The notes: generated from the letters alone by a model not told the origin. 64,000 nucleotides of DNA from Aphis gossypii (GCF_020184175.1 NC_065533.1:8578695-8642694); one strand, 5' to 3'; counted from the first letter of the stretch, positions 49,903 to 62,519 are shown. Numbers and translations: made by a program.

Positions 49903-51000
49903 TAGGGCTGAGGACTTTCAAATTTCTAATACTTAAAAACTTTAAAATATATATGCAATCATGCATTTTAAAAATAAAAAAAAAATTCTAAAATTACATA
50001 TTACATATTTAGTATATAAAATATAACACCTAAATTAAAATATTTCTATGAAATAAATTATTAATTAATAAAAACTTGAAAAACCATTTTATTACTTCTT
50101 GTTCATCGTATTCTTCTCGTTTATTTTAAAATAATATACATTTTTTTTGTAAAACTTTTTCCGCACACTAACACGTAGGTAGTAGGTACTAATATGAAAC
50201 TAAATTGTTTATTATCATTAATTTTGCTTTAAAGGACAAATTGAAACGAGTATCTGTCTCTTAACAGTCCTAACAATATTATATATATTCATATGTTTTA
50301 TTGTTTTATATTATCATATCTAGGTACTGAAACTTATTCAATATTTGCTAAATTACAAAAATGATATTCAAAATAAGCCTCTTAATTGCTCGGTAAAAAG
50401 GAGTTAACATCTTAAAAATAATAATAAAATGTATGATAATAAAAAAAACTATACAATTAAAATTAATATATTTTATATAAATGTAAAACTAACGACAGAT
50501 AAATTTTCAAAAAATAGAAAACCAATGCGACACCTTGGGAATCCGTAGTTGCTTCAATTAATACCCAAATAGAACATTCATTTATTTCAAATAAGACGTC
50601 TTATTAACAAAGCACAGTTTTAACAATAAAATTCTGGGATTTTTAATTTTTAAAGTGGAAAAGTGGAATATCATAAAGATATAAATATCTTTATTAAACT
50701 CATTCAGATGTCAATTATTTTGTTAGTATAGAATCAAATCTATCTAACTGTAAAAGTAAAATCACTTCTAAAAAAAGGAAAAATAATAAAAATAAAAATT
50801 TTTTCTAAATATCAATATGCTCTTAATTTATTTTATATAATATTCAAATATACGTTTATGTATAATAACAATAAAATATGTAAAATACAATTTTAAATAT
50901 AACATCTGTGTATTATGAAACAAATTTGTACTTTGCTCAAATACGACCTTTCTAAACAAATTTAAAAAAAAACTATAGAAGTCATCTCTCCTCAGCCCTG
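49903..51000. mobile_element. Non-autonomous element with AGGGCTGAGGA inverted ends, copy A
   Basis: Left end TAGGGCTGAGGACTT; right end CTCCTCAGCCCTG; about 11 bp of terminal inverted repeat. The interior is AT-rich and non-coding. Flanking target duplication was not resolved. The ends recall hAT elements starting CAGGGCTG, but the superfamily is uncertain. Confidence 0.5.
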
Positions 51001-51048
51001 ATTAATATAAGTAGGTATATTAAATATAATTAAGTCTAGTCGTATATA

Positions 51049-51076
51049 AATAATAATAATAATAATAATAATAATA
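51049..51076. repeat. (AAT)n microsatellite
   Basis: An uninterrupted AAT run. The equivalent run in copy B is at about 54729-54757. Confidence 0.85.
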
Positions 51077-51243
51077 GCATAATCTATTAGGTTTAATTAA
51101 AAAAAATAATTTATATTTAAGTATTAATAAGAAAAAATATTTATTAAATAATTTAATATTAATATTATTATTTATAAGTAACATCAATGGACAATGAATA
51201 TTGATGAATATGTTATATAATCCTTAATACTGTAGCTAGAAAA

Positions 51244-52017
51244 AATAGGCGTGCGAGAACTTTTTAGTTCGGGGGTGTTCATTGTAAACGTCTAAAATAA
51301 TTTTTGTTCTATTTATTGTAATAATATAATATAGTAACCACATATAATTATTCTTTATAATAAGATACATAATGACAATTAATATTAATAAATAATGTGC
51401 TGAAAATGTATACCTAATGACAAACTACATTCAATAAAAATACAACTTCTAAATTCATCAATTATGTCATTACAATTTAAATTTTATGTTATTTCATGTT
51501 CTGGAAATATTAATAATAAAATTCCAATATATTTTATATAATAATACTTTATTTTATCTGTGATTGATTCGGAAAATAGCTTAAAACAACTTGTGACTGG
51601 TATTGTGCTAAACATTTTTAATGTTAGAACATATTATAATATCATGATGTACTTACGTATTGTTAAACATGTCTAATCTTCCGATTTATTTTAATTAGTC
51701 TGATTTCTCACGTATAGATTCACTGAATTAAATACATCAGACATATGTTTGAGAATATTTATTTCATTCTTGATTTCGCTCATTAAAATATTATATAATA
51801 ACTTTGATAAAATATTCTGAGAACAGTGTCTTAATTCCGATGTCAAAAAAATTTCTACAGTCATGATTAACTATAAATTCTTTTTGTTAGGCACGATTAA
51901 AACTTTTAAAATTTAAACATATAAATTATTACTATAAATATAATAATTGGAAATTTTGGACGAATGATTGAGGGTACCTACTCAGGTACCCTCGGCACCC
52001 TTATCCACACGCCTATT
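51244..52017. mobile_element. 774-bp element with AATAGGCGTG inverted ends, copy A
   Basis: Left end AATAGGCGTGCGAG; the reverse complement of the right end is AATAGGCGTGTGGA. The element is exactly 774 bp here and in copy B. It carries a perfect 10-bp hairpin (51970-51993) just inside its right end. No coding frame. It is probably a MITE, superfamily not determined. Confidence 0.55.
51970..51993. repeat. Perfect hairpin, 10-bp stem and 4-nt loop
   Basis: GAGGGTACCT, ACTC, AGGTACCCTC. It is conserved identically in copy B at 55657-55680. It lies subterminally in the AATAGGCGTG element, where transposase-binding repeats are often found. Confidence 0.8.
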
Positions 52018-52262
52018 ATAACTTATAAGGTGTAGACGTGTAGTATTAATGATAAGTATTAATTAATAAGAATAATATAATCATAAGTGATCGGTCGCAA
52101 TCTCAATGCTTGATAAATTAATTGTAGGTAGATTAAACACACTCCAAATTATTACTCTGTTTCTAAATTATCTACTGACCTACTACTTCTTTGGTCTTAA
52201 CGCCAAAATTAAATAATCCATCTATAAGAACAATATAAAAATTTTTTCCTCTTACCTATTAA

Positions 52263-52991
52263 CAGAGCCGCCTCAAGCAAAAATAGTGCACTAGGCAAAA
52301 CCTAATTTTGCCGCCTCTTAAAAAAAATTAAGCTCTAATTTAAACTTAGCCCCTCCCTCTATTTTTTTTATGTTGAATAAATATATTATTTTTACCTGCA
52401 TGGAAAATATTATTATTTTTTGTTTTAAAGAAATAGCAAGTAATTAAGTAAAACGGGATACTATCGGGTTATTTTTATATATTTTCTATTTTAATGTCAT
52501 ATTTGTACAGTTATATAATTGATTATAAATTCATTAGGTACACATATTTATATTTAAAGAATTCATAATATATTCATATATTTATTGCTTTTTAAAATAT
52601 TTTTCACTTTTAATCTTACAAATTATTAAACCTTTATAATAATCTTAAAAAATCAAACAAATTATTATAATAATAATATTGATAAAATAAAATAAAACAA
52701 ACTTAATTTCATTTAAAACCGACTTTTCTTGCTTTTAGTGAAGCAAAGCTCTGTCTATAAGTTCATCCATGTCTAATTCTTCAACAATTTCGCTTTCAAT
52801 AGAGAGAGTGGCTAATCCTACTAATTGGTCTTGAGATAGATTTGATCGCAAATAAATGTTTTAAAATATTTTCCTTGTATAAATATATAACACCGATAGA
52901 AATAAAAAAAATGTATGAGTAAATTTTAAAAATGCCACCCCTTCTAAAATGCCGCTCTAGGCAGGTGCCTAGCTTACCTATACCAACCATG
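52263..52991 (-). mobile_element. hAT element insertion with 8-bp target duplication
   Basis: The element begins CAGAGCCGCCTC and ends CCAACCATG, flanked by CCTATTAA (52255-52262) and CCTATTGA (52992-52999). Copy A retains the empty site CCTATTAAATTTAC at 49100, which directly proves an insertion. Subterminal blocks CTAGGCA and TGCCTAG face each other near the ends. A minus-strand remnant of a hAT transposase C-terminus lies inside, so this is an internally deleted copy of a longer element. Confidence 0.8.
52735..52860 (-). pseudogene. hAT transposase C-terminal (dimerisation) remnant
   Basis: Reading the minus strand from 52860 gives NIYLRSNLSQDQLVGLATLS, then IESEIVEELDMDELIDRALL and a stop at 52735-52737. 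The pattern LRSxxSQxRLxGLAxLSIExE is the conserved C-terminal dimerisation region of hAT transposases of the ZBED/ZMYM-like type. A frameshift just upstream (frame ENILK at about 52861-52875) and the lack of a catalytic core make it dead. Confidence 0.75.
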
Positions 52992-53788
52992 CCTATTGAA
53001 ATTTACAAAATGATTAAAATCCACCAATTCAATACCTACCTCAAGTTTTACTCATATGTTCAAAAATATATTATATATAAAACAATGAATAAAATGAACA
53101 TGTATATTAGTATTTCCACATAACCAAGTCTAATATGTTTACAGTATGATTTAAATGATAAAATGGTAAAAAAAATCATTTTAACTATACTTATATAGCA
53201 ACAATAGTAACAATTATTACGGAATATTAATGTTAATAATCATTTCAATTAGCTATAAACATTGATTATACATAGAACTATATGTATAATCAAATACCTA
53301 ATATAATATAATGATAATATAAGTTTTCTGATTATATCTATAATCGGTTTATTTTAATTTAATTTAATTAATTAAAAATACAGTCACTATCAATTTGACA
53401 TTATTTGAAAAACTACAAAAAGCTGATATAATATTATGTTTCACAGTCATTATTAAATATAACTCCGTAAATATTGTTAAAGTATTTAAATTAAAAGGCT
53501 CTCAATGTACTTAAGTACAGATAAAAATTAAACACACACTACCTACCCAATTATTATAATAATCTTAAAATAATACAGTTTTTATCAGTGGTTCAATTTT
53601 CTCGTATTCAAAAAATAAATATGTATTCATTGCCAATTTAAAAAAATATAATTTCTGTTTTCTCGTTTCTGTGATATTCACAAAAATGAGCTATATTCAT
53701 AAATTTAATAGTTCTGGGTTTTACAATAAAACGCGTTTTTTATAATATTATATCAGTTCGTATTTCATATTTCTTATTTACTCATAAG

Positions 53789-54684
53789 TAGGGCTGAGGA
53801 CTTTTAAATTTCTTATACTTAAAAACTTTAAAGTATAAATGCACTCATGAATTTTAAAAGTAAAAAATAAGTTCTAAAATTGCATATTACATATTTAATA
53901 TATAAAATATAACACCTAAATTAAAATATTTATATGAAAAAAATTATTAATTAATAAAAACTTGAAAAACCATTTTATTACTTCTTGTTCATCGTATTCT
54001 TCTCGTTCATTTTAAAATAATATTAATTTATTTTGTTAAACAACTTCCGCACATAAATATGAATATGAAACTAAACTGTTTATAGGCTATCTTTAATTTT
54101 ATATTGAACGACAAATTGAAACTAGTGTCTCTCTCTTAACAGTCCTAACAATATTATACAGATTCTTATGTTTTATAATATCTTATCTAGATACTGAAAC
54201 CTATGCAACATTTGCTAAAATACAAAAATGATATTCAAAATTAGCCTCTTTATTGCTAAATAATAAAAATAATAATAATAAAAAATCTGGTTTCTAGTTG
54301 TTTTAGTAATAAATTATTTATATATAGTGCTCGTATTCAAAAGACATTAAATAATAAAAAGTTAATAATAAATTGCTCGACAAAGCCAAAAAACCATATT
54401 TGATAATAAATTAGTATGATTTAAAATTAACTTAAACTAGAAAATTAATAGAGTACTTAATATTTGTACTTAATATCAAAATGTTCTAATTGTCAATATA
54501 CTCTCAATTTATTTTATTTAATATTCAAATATACGTTTATATATACAATAACAATAAAATAAGTAAAATACAATTTCAAATATAACATCTGTGCATTATG
54601 AAACAAATTTGTACATTGCTCAAATACGACCTTTCTAAACAAATTTGAAAAAAAAACTATAGAAGTTATCTCTCCTCAGCCCTG
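53789..54684. mobile_element. AGGGCTGAGGA element, copy B
   Basis: Left end TAGGGCTGAGGACTT and right end CTCCTCAGCCCTG correspond to the copy in 49903-51000. It is about 200 bp shorter, with a rearranged or deleted centre. Confidence 0.5.
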
Positions 54685-54930
54685 ATTAATATAAGTAGGT
54701 ATATTAAATATAATTAAGTCTAGTCGTACATAAATAATAATAATAATAATAATAATAGAATAATCTATTAGGTTTAATTAAAAAAAAAAATTTATTTTTA
54801 AGTATTAATAAGAAAAAATATTTATTAAATAATTTAATATTAATATTAATATTAATATTTATAAGTAACATCAATGGACAATGAATATTGATGAATATGT
54901 TATATAATCCTTAATACTGTAGCTAGAAAA

Positions 54931-55704
54931 AATAGGCGTGCGAGAACTTTTTAGTTCGGGGGTGTTCATTGTAAACGTCTAAAATAATTTTTGTTCTATT
55001 TATTGTAATAATATAATATAGCAACCACATATAATTATTCTTTATAATAAGATACATAATGACAATTAATATTAATAAATAATGTGCTGGAAATGTATAC
55101 CTAATGACAAACTACATTCAATAAAAATACAACTTCTAAATTCATCAATTATGTCATTACAATTTAAATTTTACGTTATTTCATGTTCTGGAAATATTAA
55201 TAATAAAATTCCAATATATTTTATATAATAATACTTTATTTTATCTGTGATTGATTCGGAAAATATCTTAAAACAACTTGTGACTAGTATTGTGCTAAAC
55301 ATTTTTAATGTTAGATCATATTATAATATCATGATGTACTTACGTATTGTTAAACATGTCTAACCTTCCAATTTATTTTAATCAGTCTGAATTCTCACGT
55401 ATAGATTCACTGAATTAAATAAGTCAGACATATGTTTGAGAATATTTATTTCATTCTTGATTTCGCTAATTAAAATATCATATAATAACTTTAATAAAAT
55501 ATTCTGAGAACAGTAATTTAATTCCGATGTCAAAAAAATTTCTACAGTCATGATTAACTATAAATTCTTTTTGTTAGGCACGATTAAAACTTTTAAAATT
55601 TAAACATATAAATTATTACTATAAATATAATAATTGGAAATTTTGGACGAATGATTGAGGGTACCTACTCAGGTACCCTCGGCACCCTTATCCACACGCC
55701 TATT
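54931..55704. mobile_element. 774-bp AATAGGCGTG element, copy B
   Basis: It has the same ends, length and internal hairpin as the element at 51244-52017, with only scattered substitutions and small indels. Confidence 0.55.
55657..55680. repeat. Perfect hairpin, copy B
   Basis: Identical to the hairpin at 51970-51993 (10-bp stem, ACTC loop). Confidence 0.8.
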
Positions 55705-55794
55705 ACTTATAAGGTTTAAGGTGTAGACATGTAGTATTAATGAAGTATTAATTAATAAGAATAAAATAATCTTAAGTGAATGGTAGGGATCTCA

Positions 55795-57194
55795 TAAATT
55801 CAATTTGATTTGTAGTTCATCAAGTAAACTATATCTTAAATGAATGGTACAATAATTCTACTTATATAAAAAAAAATAAACACTGTTTATATAAACCTAT
55901 GATTTCATAAACCTATAATTGTGTACACAAATACAAAGTAATCTTTAAAAAAATTAGCTTAAAAAATTACAATAACAATGCAGTTAATAGAATGTTTATT
56001 AATTAATATAAATAATATTATAATTTAAATATAAAAATATAACTATAAAGATAATATATAATAATAATATATTAAAAAAATTAAATATACATATTATTAT
56101 TTAATATTAATCGTTCTACCTAAAAAATGAAGTTAAACTAAATCGGAAGCTGATTATTTATTAAGATAATGGAAAGTGCCGTAATGGCTGCCATTATAAA
56201 CTAAATAGAATAGACGTTTTCAGTTTAATCACTTAATATTAATAAATATTTATAAATCGTTAAAATATTATGTACTTGTATACATTTTATTCGATGTTTT
56301 TGTATACTTGTACGTAAATTTATCGTACATATATTTAAATCATGACTTTTTATTATTCATATAATATAAGAATAACAAATTACTAAGAATACTTTATACA
56401 ATAATTATGGTGTTTATCATTTCATCCAAAAATGTTAGATTTTCATTTGAGCCGTGATTATCTTATCATTTTTTATTAAACTAAAAACCAAAAAAAAAAA
56501 AAAACTATACCTATATCTATTGCAACGACTAAGACAATAGATTTTAAAGTTCATCGTTTTGGTCAAAATAGCAATTTAATTAGTATCATAATTCATTAAG
56601 TATTATACAATGACAACACACTAGTGACCAGTATAACAATACCATATACAAACCACATCAATTCACTACCTATATAAATCTAGGAATAAATATATTAATT
56701 TCGTATTTAATTTATATCACAATCATACTATTGAAGTGATAAGTATATAAAAAAAAATAGATAATTAAACATTGTGATTATTATAAAAAATAAAAATATA
56801 ATATTTAGAAAATTGTCTATGTGACTTAATAAATAAGGGAGGACTCAAATGAATATTCCATTTAAATTTAATAGTCATTTTAATGGTGTCTCGACAATTC
56901 AACGCGCGATAATTCAGTGTTACAATATTATCTATTAGCTATACACAGTAGGTATATGCAAAATTTGATGCGAACCTAACCTAATGGCAAAAAAAATTAA
57001 AACACAAGACTTCTTGTAAAATATCATAAAATTCAGAGTTTGCATTAAATATTTAAATGCTTAATACATTAGTATATTATATTACATATATGTTCCCTTA
57101 AGAGTGTGTTATTTTTGCATTCGAAGACATATATCTACTGATTTTTATAAAGAACATAAATTAATACTGACACTTCTCACACATAATACAATTA
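55795..57194. other. AT-rich intergenic DNA
   Basis: No coding region recognised. The upstream part of the MULE remnant may extend into the last few hundred bases but could not be read. Confidence 0.5.
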
Positions 57195-57447
57195 TGAAAC
57201 CGTAATGATTTGGTAAAAGATTACATACCAAGGATTAACAATGCTATTGAAGGATGGCATAATTCATTTAAGTCGATATTAAATTCAGTTCAACCATCAA
57301 TTTGAAAATTTATCGACGCTCTAAAAAAAGAGGAAAAGTTATATCGCTTAAAAATTCACCAGTTTTGTGCGGATAATGACGCAAAACCAAAAAACAAAAA
57401 ATCCAGGATTAATAATGTATTTGTGAACAATTTAATTCAAGATTAAC
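57195..57447 (+). pseudogene. MULE-type transposase remnant
   Basis: In one frame the text reads NRNDLVKDYIPRINNAIEGW, HNSFKSILNSVQPSI, a stop, KFIDALKKEEKLYRLKIHQF and onward to a stop near 57447. The RxNNAxEGWHxxF...(P)SIxKFIxxLKxEE pattern is the C-terminal signature of MULE (Mutator-like, FLYWCH-associated) transposases. The Trp expected before KF is replaced by a TGA stop, and the N-terminal catalytic part is not seen. It is a decayed fragment. Confidence 0.7.
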
Positions 57448-58991
57448 AAAACACTTTTTAAAGGCATTGCTCAAAATATTTAATAATCGAATTTAATATT
57501 TTGTTGATATTTTGTCTTGACTCATAATGTATTATTATTTATTAAAAATACTACGACTTAGTTTATTTTTTAAAATAATTTTTATAAATGTTGATATTTT
57601 AATATACTGCTATGACTTATAGTGATGTTTAAACGAGACTTAATTGTCTCAGCTTCTTAATTATCGCGCACTCAATTATTACAGTACTCAGATGAAGACT
57701 TTTGTCTTCCCTCAGTTGTCATAAATACCATTTTAATACATATAGACCATCAATAAATACATTTTTAAAAACATTGGTCAAACAAACATCAGACAGCTCT
57801 TAACATATATATCATAAGCGTCAATTGTAAAAAAATTCAGAACATAACAGATTTCGTAAAAAAATTGTGCAGTTAATCAGTATTGATTATCAAATTGTAA
57901 TTGTATTAGCTCACATCCAGGAAATAAAATGTTTAATGGGATATAGTTTATAATGTTTACTCATTCAAATGTTTTAAAGATAAAAAATATTGAAAACTAT
58001 ATCGATTAAAAAAATATATTGGTCTCTCACTCTGTAAAACATAACTTAACTCTAATGGGGTTTTTTTTTGTTTTAGTCGACATTATCAAACTTACCAACA
58101 ATAAAATAAAAGTAAATAAAGTTATTTATAAATAAAATAAAAAGCATAAAAACAATGATTGTAATTATAGTGAAAACTATAATAGATTTTATTAAACTAA
58201 AATATGTTGTAAGCAGCATTACAACACTAACACTTATATAAAAACTCACCTGATGATTAATTTTGTACAAAAAATGTCTAAAACCTTTTAAAATCTATAT
58301 GTACAGTTTATAATAATATATAAACTAATAGGTAATGACAGTAAATAAAAAAAAAAACAAGTCAATAAGAAAAAAAATAATAAGATCAAAATAATCAAAA
58401 CAAAAAATATATTATAATTTTATTTTTGGCCAAAACGTAAAATTACTTTTTTAAATAATAATTGAATAGTAGCTTATATTTAAAATAAAGTGTCGTCGGG
58501 TATTTTTATTGTGTGTAACTATAGTCTAAAATCTAAATTCTACGGAGGTTAAGTATTAAAATTAATAATTATTATTACAACTATTAAATATTTAAATGTT
58601 TAAATTAAAAAAAAAAAGAATATATTCATATATGTTTAGGTAAAATATAGTTAAATAGCAAGGACATCCAAAATACTGATGAAGGAACACAAATTATAGT
58701 AGACGTTTGACCATATCTAACAGTTCTCAAACTTATATCAGACTTATTAGTCTTTATTATTGTTAATGCCACGGTATAATACCTATATTTAAAATTTTAA
58801 AATGAATAATTCTTGAAGTAAACTTAATATACATGCAATTACCAGATTTATGAAATCGTGCGTATTAATATAAATATATTCTTCATTGACCAGCTAAATA
58901 ACTCATCTCCAACAAACACAATATTATGTATATAGGCTGTACCTATATATCCGGCACTTACTATAATATAATAAAAACAGATATTTTTATC
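57448..58991. other. AT-rich intergenic DNA
   Basis: No gene supported. The minus-strand frame at 58.07-58.27 kb is Ile/Phe-rich low-complexity text typical of AT-rich DNA. Confidence 0.5.
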
Positions 58992-59338
58992 CAAGGCTGG
59001 GCAAGTTAATTATTTTTTTTAACTTAGTTAAGTTAAGTTAATATGCATCAATAAGAAAAAGTTAAAAGTTAAAAGTTAATAAAATTTTTGGTTAACTCAG
59101 TTAAGTTAAAAGTTAAAAAAAAGTTATTTTTTTATATGTTAGCGTTAGGTTAGGTTTATTTAAAATTTAATTATTTATAAAATAATGTAACTTAGATTTT
59201 ATTAAATATAACTCGTTATTTATTAAGTTAATATCAGTAAACATCAATTAAGTTAAAAATTAAGTTAATGAAAATTAAATTAAAAAAAGTTAAAATTAAC
59301 TTAACTTTAACTTTTTAACTCGTTTATGCCCAGGCTTG
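58992..59338. mobile_element. 347-bp hAT MITE with AAGTTAA interior
   Basis: Ends CAAGGCTGGGC and, reversed, CAAGCCTGGGC form an 11-bp inverted repeat with one mismatch. The flanks are a perfect 8-bp target duplication TTTTTATC (58984-58991 and 59339-59346). The interior is built largely of GTTAAGTTAA/TTAACTTAAC-type words on both strands, so the whole element can fold back on itself. Confidence 0.85.
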
Positions 59339-59346
59339 TTTTTATC

Positions 59347-60709
59347 ACCCCTTCCATCGCAAAATGTATACGGATGTCGATGCTTTAGATGTAAGTACGG
59401 TAGATGATAGTATGACTTTATTATTACACTACGTATTTAATTAAAAAATTAGTTATAATTCAACAACTAGATAATTAAATAAACACATTAGTCTGATAAC
59501 GTTTTATGTAATTACATAATAGTTAATAATAGATAATATACTATCTCTTAAATCTTAAACCTTCACATAATAATATTGAAAAAAAAATAGTGATTAAATA
59601 CTGTCGTCGAGTATCGATAATTTCGATCGAAGGTATTTGAAAAAAATAAATTTGCATTTAATTACTTAAATTGTAGACTACCGCGGCCACTATAAAAAAA
59701 TATATATAAATATACTTTTTTTTTAAAACCATAAAAAGGTTATTGAATTTTGAAATATTAATATTATAATTTTTTTTCTATAAATCCTAAAAAAAATTTT
59801 TAAACTTTCTTCCGAATTTCGAGTTGACATGGTAAACCGTAATAACCTTAATACATCTCAAATTTCATGTTCACGAAATACTGTACCTTACGGTCGGGCT
59901 CTCTACTTCTCTTCGAAAAGAAATCGTTGGGAATTTCAAGACTTCGGTAGATTGAAAAAAACACTCACACCCTAAATCTTGATAAGTTTTTGGTGGGTGC
60001 CCGAAACAGATCGTAGATCGTATATATAGTCGTACACCGCATCATCAGACCCAAATCTTCCACTGGCACTGAATCGCTTGCTAAATCTATATTTCCAAAA
60101 TATAATATTATACCTAATATTGAATATTTATCTGTAATATTATATTATTAAATTTCGAATTGAAATTCGTTTATAATCTGTAAAATATTATACAAACGCA
60201 ACCTATGAACCAATATTTACGTTAAAAATACCTCTTCCTACAACTTTTTACGAGCTCATCATTAACTATACAACAATTTAATATTATAATTGAATTGAAT
60301 TTTGTTTTTTAAATTTTATATGAGTGGTGTATAGTGATTTTTTTTATCAAGGTTTGTACAACAATTTATTACTTTATATCTAATTATTATTATGTATCAA
60401 TGTGGTATGTAACCATTTACCTAAACACTAAATATTATATAAATTACAATATTATACGGCCGTGGCGTTCTCTAAAATAATTACTATTATTAAAATTAAT
60501 GTTAATGTCACAGCTATCAAATGTTTACAATTTAAAAAAAAATTATATTTACAGATGAAGTGTAATTCTATTCAACTATAATTATTAATATATATATATA
60601 TATGTTTGTGCATGAACACATGTATTTATTCGAAGTATGAAATGTGTTTTGTTTTTTCGTAAACCCAATTCCAAATTAAAATCTTCCTTTTCCTCGTAAT
60701 TTGCATATT
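59347..60709. other. AT-rich intergenic DNA
   Basis: No coding region supported. TA microsatellite near 60.59 kb. Confidence 0.55.
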
Positions 60710-60717
60710 CTTTATAT

Positions 60718-60918
60718 CAGCAGTTCCCAAACTGTGAGGCCCGCTTCCCTTAGGAGGCGCTTGACAAGGGAGATGCGAGTCGTGTTATTTTGTCATAATA
60801 ATAAAAATATTTGTATATTTAAATACTATAAATTTGTTATTTATTTATTCATGGGAGGCGTAATTTTTATTTTTTATTTTTAGGGTGGTGTAAACTAAAA
60901 AAAGTTTGGGAACCGCTG
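60718..60918. mobile_element. 201-bp hAT MITE (CAGCAGTTCCCAAACT ends)
   Basis: Left end CAGCAGTTCCCAAACT; reversed right end CAGCGGTTCCCAAACT; 16-bp inverted repeat with one mismatch. Perfect 8-bp target duplication CTTTATAT at 60710-60717 and 60919-60926. The CAGxGGTTCCCAAACT end is widespread among animal hAT elements. Non-coding; the frame crossing it is spurious. Confidence 0.9.
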
Positions 60919-60926
60919 CTTTATAT

Positions 60927-62519
60927 GATACGTATTTATAAACATTATACAATATGTAGAAGTGAACAAATTTAAGTACAATGATTAAAATGAAAAATAG
61001 ACCGTTTAAAAAAAGTTATAGACAATTTTGCATTTATCTCACGCTACTTTAATTCTATCTTTCATTACATCGAAGACACGATAAGTACAATATACTATAT
61101 AGGTATTATTTGTATGAAATATATTTATATAATTTCTAAGTCAAATGCGTTAACATATATAATATTTAAAAAGTTTGTTTTTATGTTATTGATGAAAAAA
61201 AATTTTTCATTATATTTTATATGAGATACTTGCGTACTTGTTTAAAATAATAAAAATTTATCACTATCGAACAAAAAAAAAAAAAAATCAACCTACTCAA
61301 TTTTTCGTACAAAATTAAAATTGAATTAACGATGTATAAAATACGAGATTCATGGACAGATCCTCGTAATAAATCTCGCCATCGGACATTTTCCCGTAAT
61401 TTTTTTAATTTTTTAAAAAATTTATTATTTGAGATTATATTGTATAATATTATAGTGTGATGAACGGGGAAATGGTGACGGGCAAGTGACCCGATATCAA
61501 ATACGAAATCTCACGAGTATTATTTATTTTATTATTTTAATAAGAGTATAATATTATTAAGATCACCTGTGTAAAAATCTTCCAAAGGTGTACGAAGAAT
61601 TTAAATCTATTTCCATAATAATAAAAACAAAAATAGATTGGTCTACAGGTGTTTTGGTTGTTCGATCAGCTACAATCAATTGTTAGGTATAGTTTTTTAT
61701 TTTCGAAAGCAATCATCGTTGTTTTATTATAAAAATCTTGCGTTTAACGGCGAACGACGCAACTCATCGTGTTTCATTGTAATATATTAAGCCGTAGCTT
61801 TGAAACGATCGACAAATGTGTTCACAATATTAACTCGCTAGAAAGACTGTCGATGCAATCGCGATCTACATATTTTATTATTTGAATATTATTTATCGAA
61901 TGACGACTATTAAATGTTAATTTTAAAAGATATTTTCAGACAGTCTATAATAAATATTCAAGTGTCTGGTTTTCGGACATCTATGATAGACATACATTTG
62001 CGTTGTGGCCGAAATAAACTCTAAAAAGTTTAATAACTTTCAAAATATTATGCTTGAGAATGTATTGAACTGACGAATATAGAACTAGTTTCAGAAAAAT
62101 TTGGCAGGACACGTAGTGCGGACTAGAATATAAATTCTACAGTGACTAAGATTATAAAACATAATCGAATAGAAAGATTACAGTATAAAGTAATTCAACA
62201 CTTACGTATAAAATTGAAACACTTTATGCTCTGAAACTTCATGATGTTCTTAAATTTTGAAACCTGGGAAACTAAGACACTCTCGTGCAATTTACTCAAG
62301 GAAATGGTAGCACGATTCGGATTGATACGTGATGGGACTTGGACACGTTGCGTGAATTCTAAAAGCAGGTTATATATTATTATACGAGCAATACTACAAA
62401 TTTACGGATAACAAATTTCACGTTGGCAGAGCCAGTCAATTTTTTTTAAATTCATATAACGGTATAGTGTGATTTTGTGGATCGATAGTGACCAACATCT
62501 GATTCGGGGTAACGGTTTA
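60927..62519. other. AT-rich intergenic DNA
   Basis: No gene supported. GC content begins to rise after about 61.7 kb. Confidence 0.5.

Larger units (their letters stand above)
48950..52104. repeat. Tandem segmental duplication, copy A (3.15 kb)
   Basis: From AATGCTTGATAAATTA at 48950 to ATCTCA at 52104 the sequence is repeated in the same order and orientation in the directly abutting copy B, with scattered substitutions and small indels. The unit is non-coding and contains two inverted-repeat-bounded elements (49903-51000 and 51244-52017). The middle part (about 50.4-50.75 kb) differs from copy B by rearrangement or deletion. Confidence 0.85.
52105..55794. repeat. Tandem segmental duplication, copy B (3.69 kb)
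   Basis: It starts AATGCTTGATAAATTA immediately after copy A and ends near ATCTCA at 55794. It matches copy A throughout, apart from a 729-bp hAT insertion (52263-52991), a shorter version of the AGGGCTGAGGA element and small indels. Confidence 0.85.
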
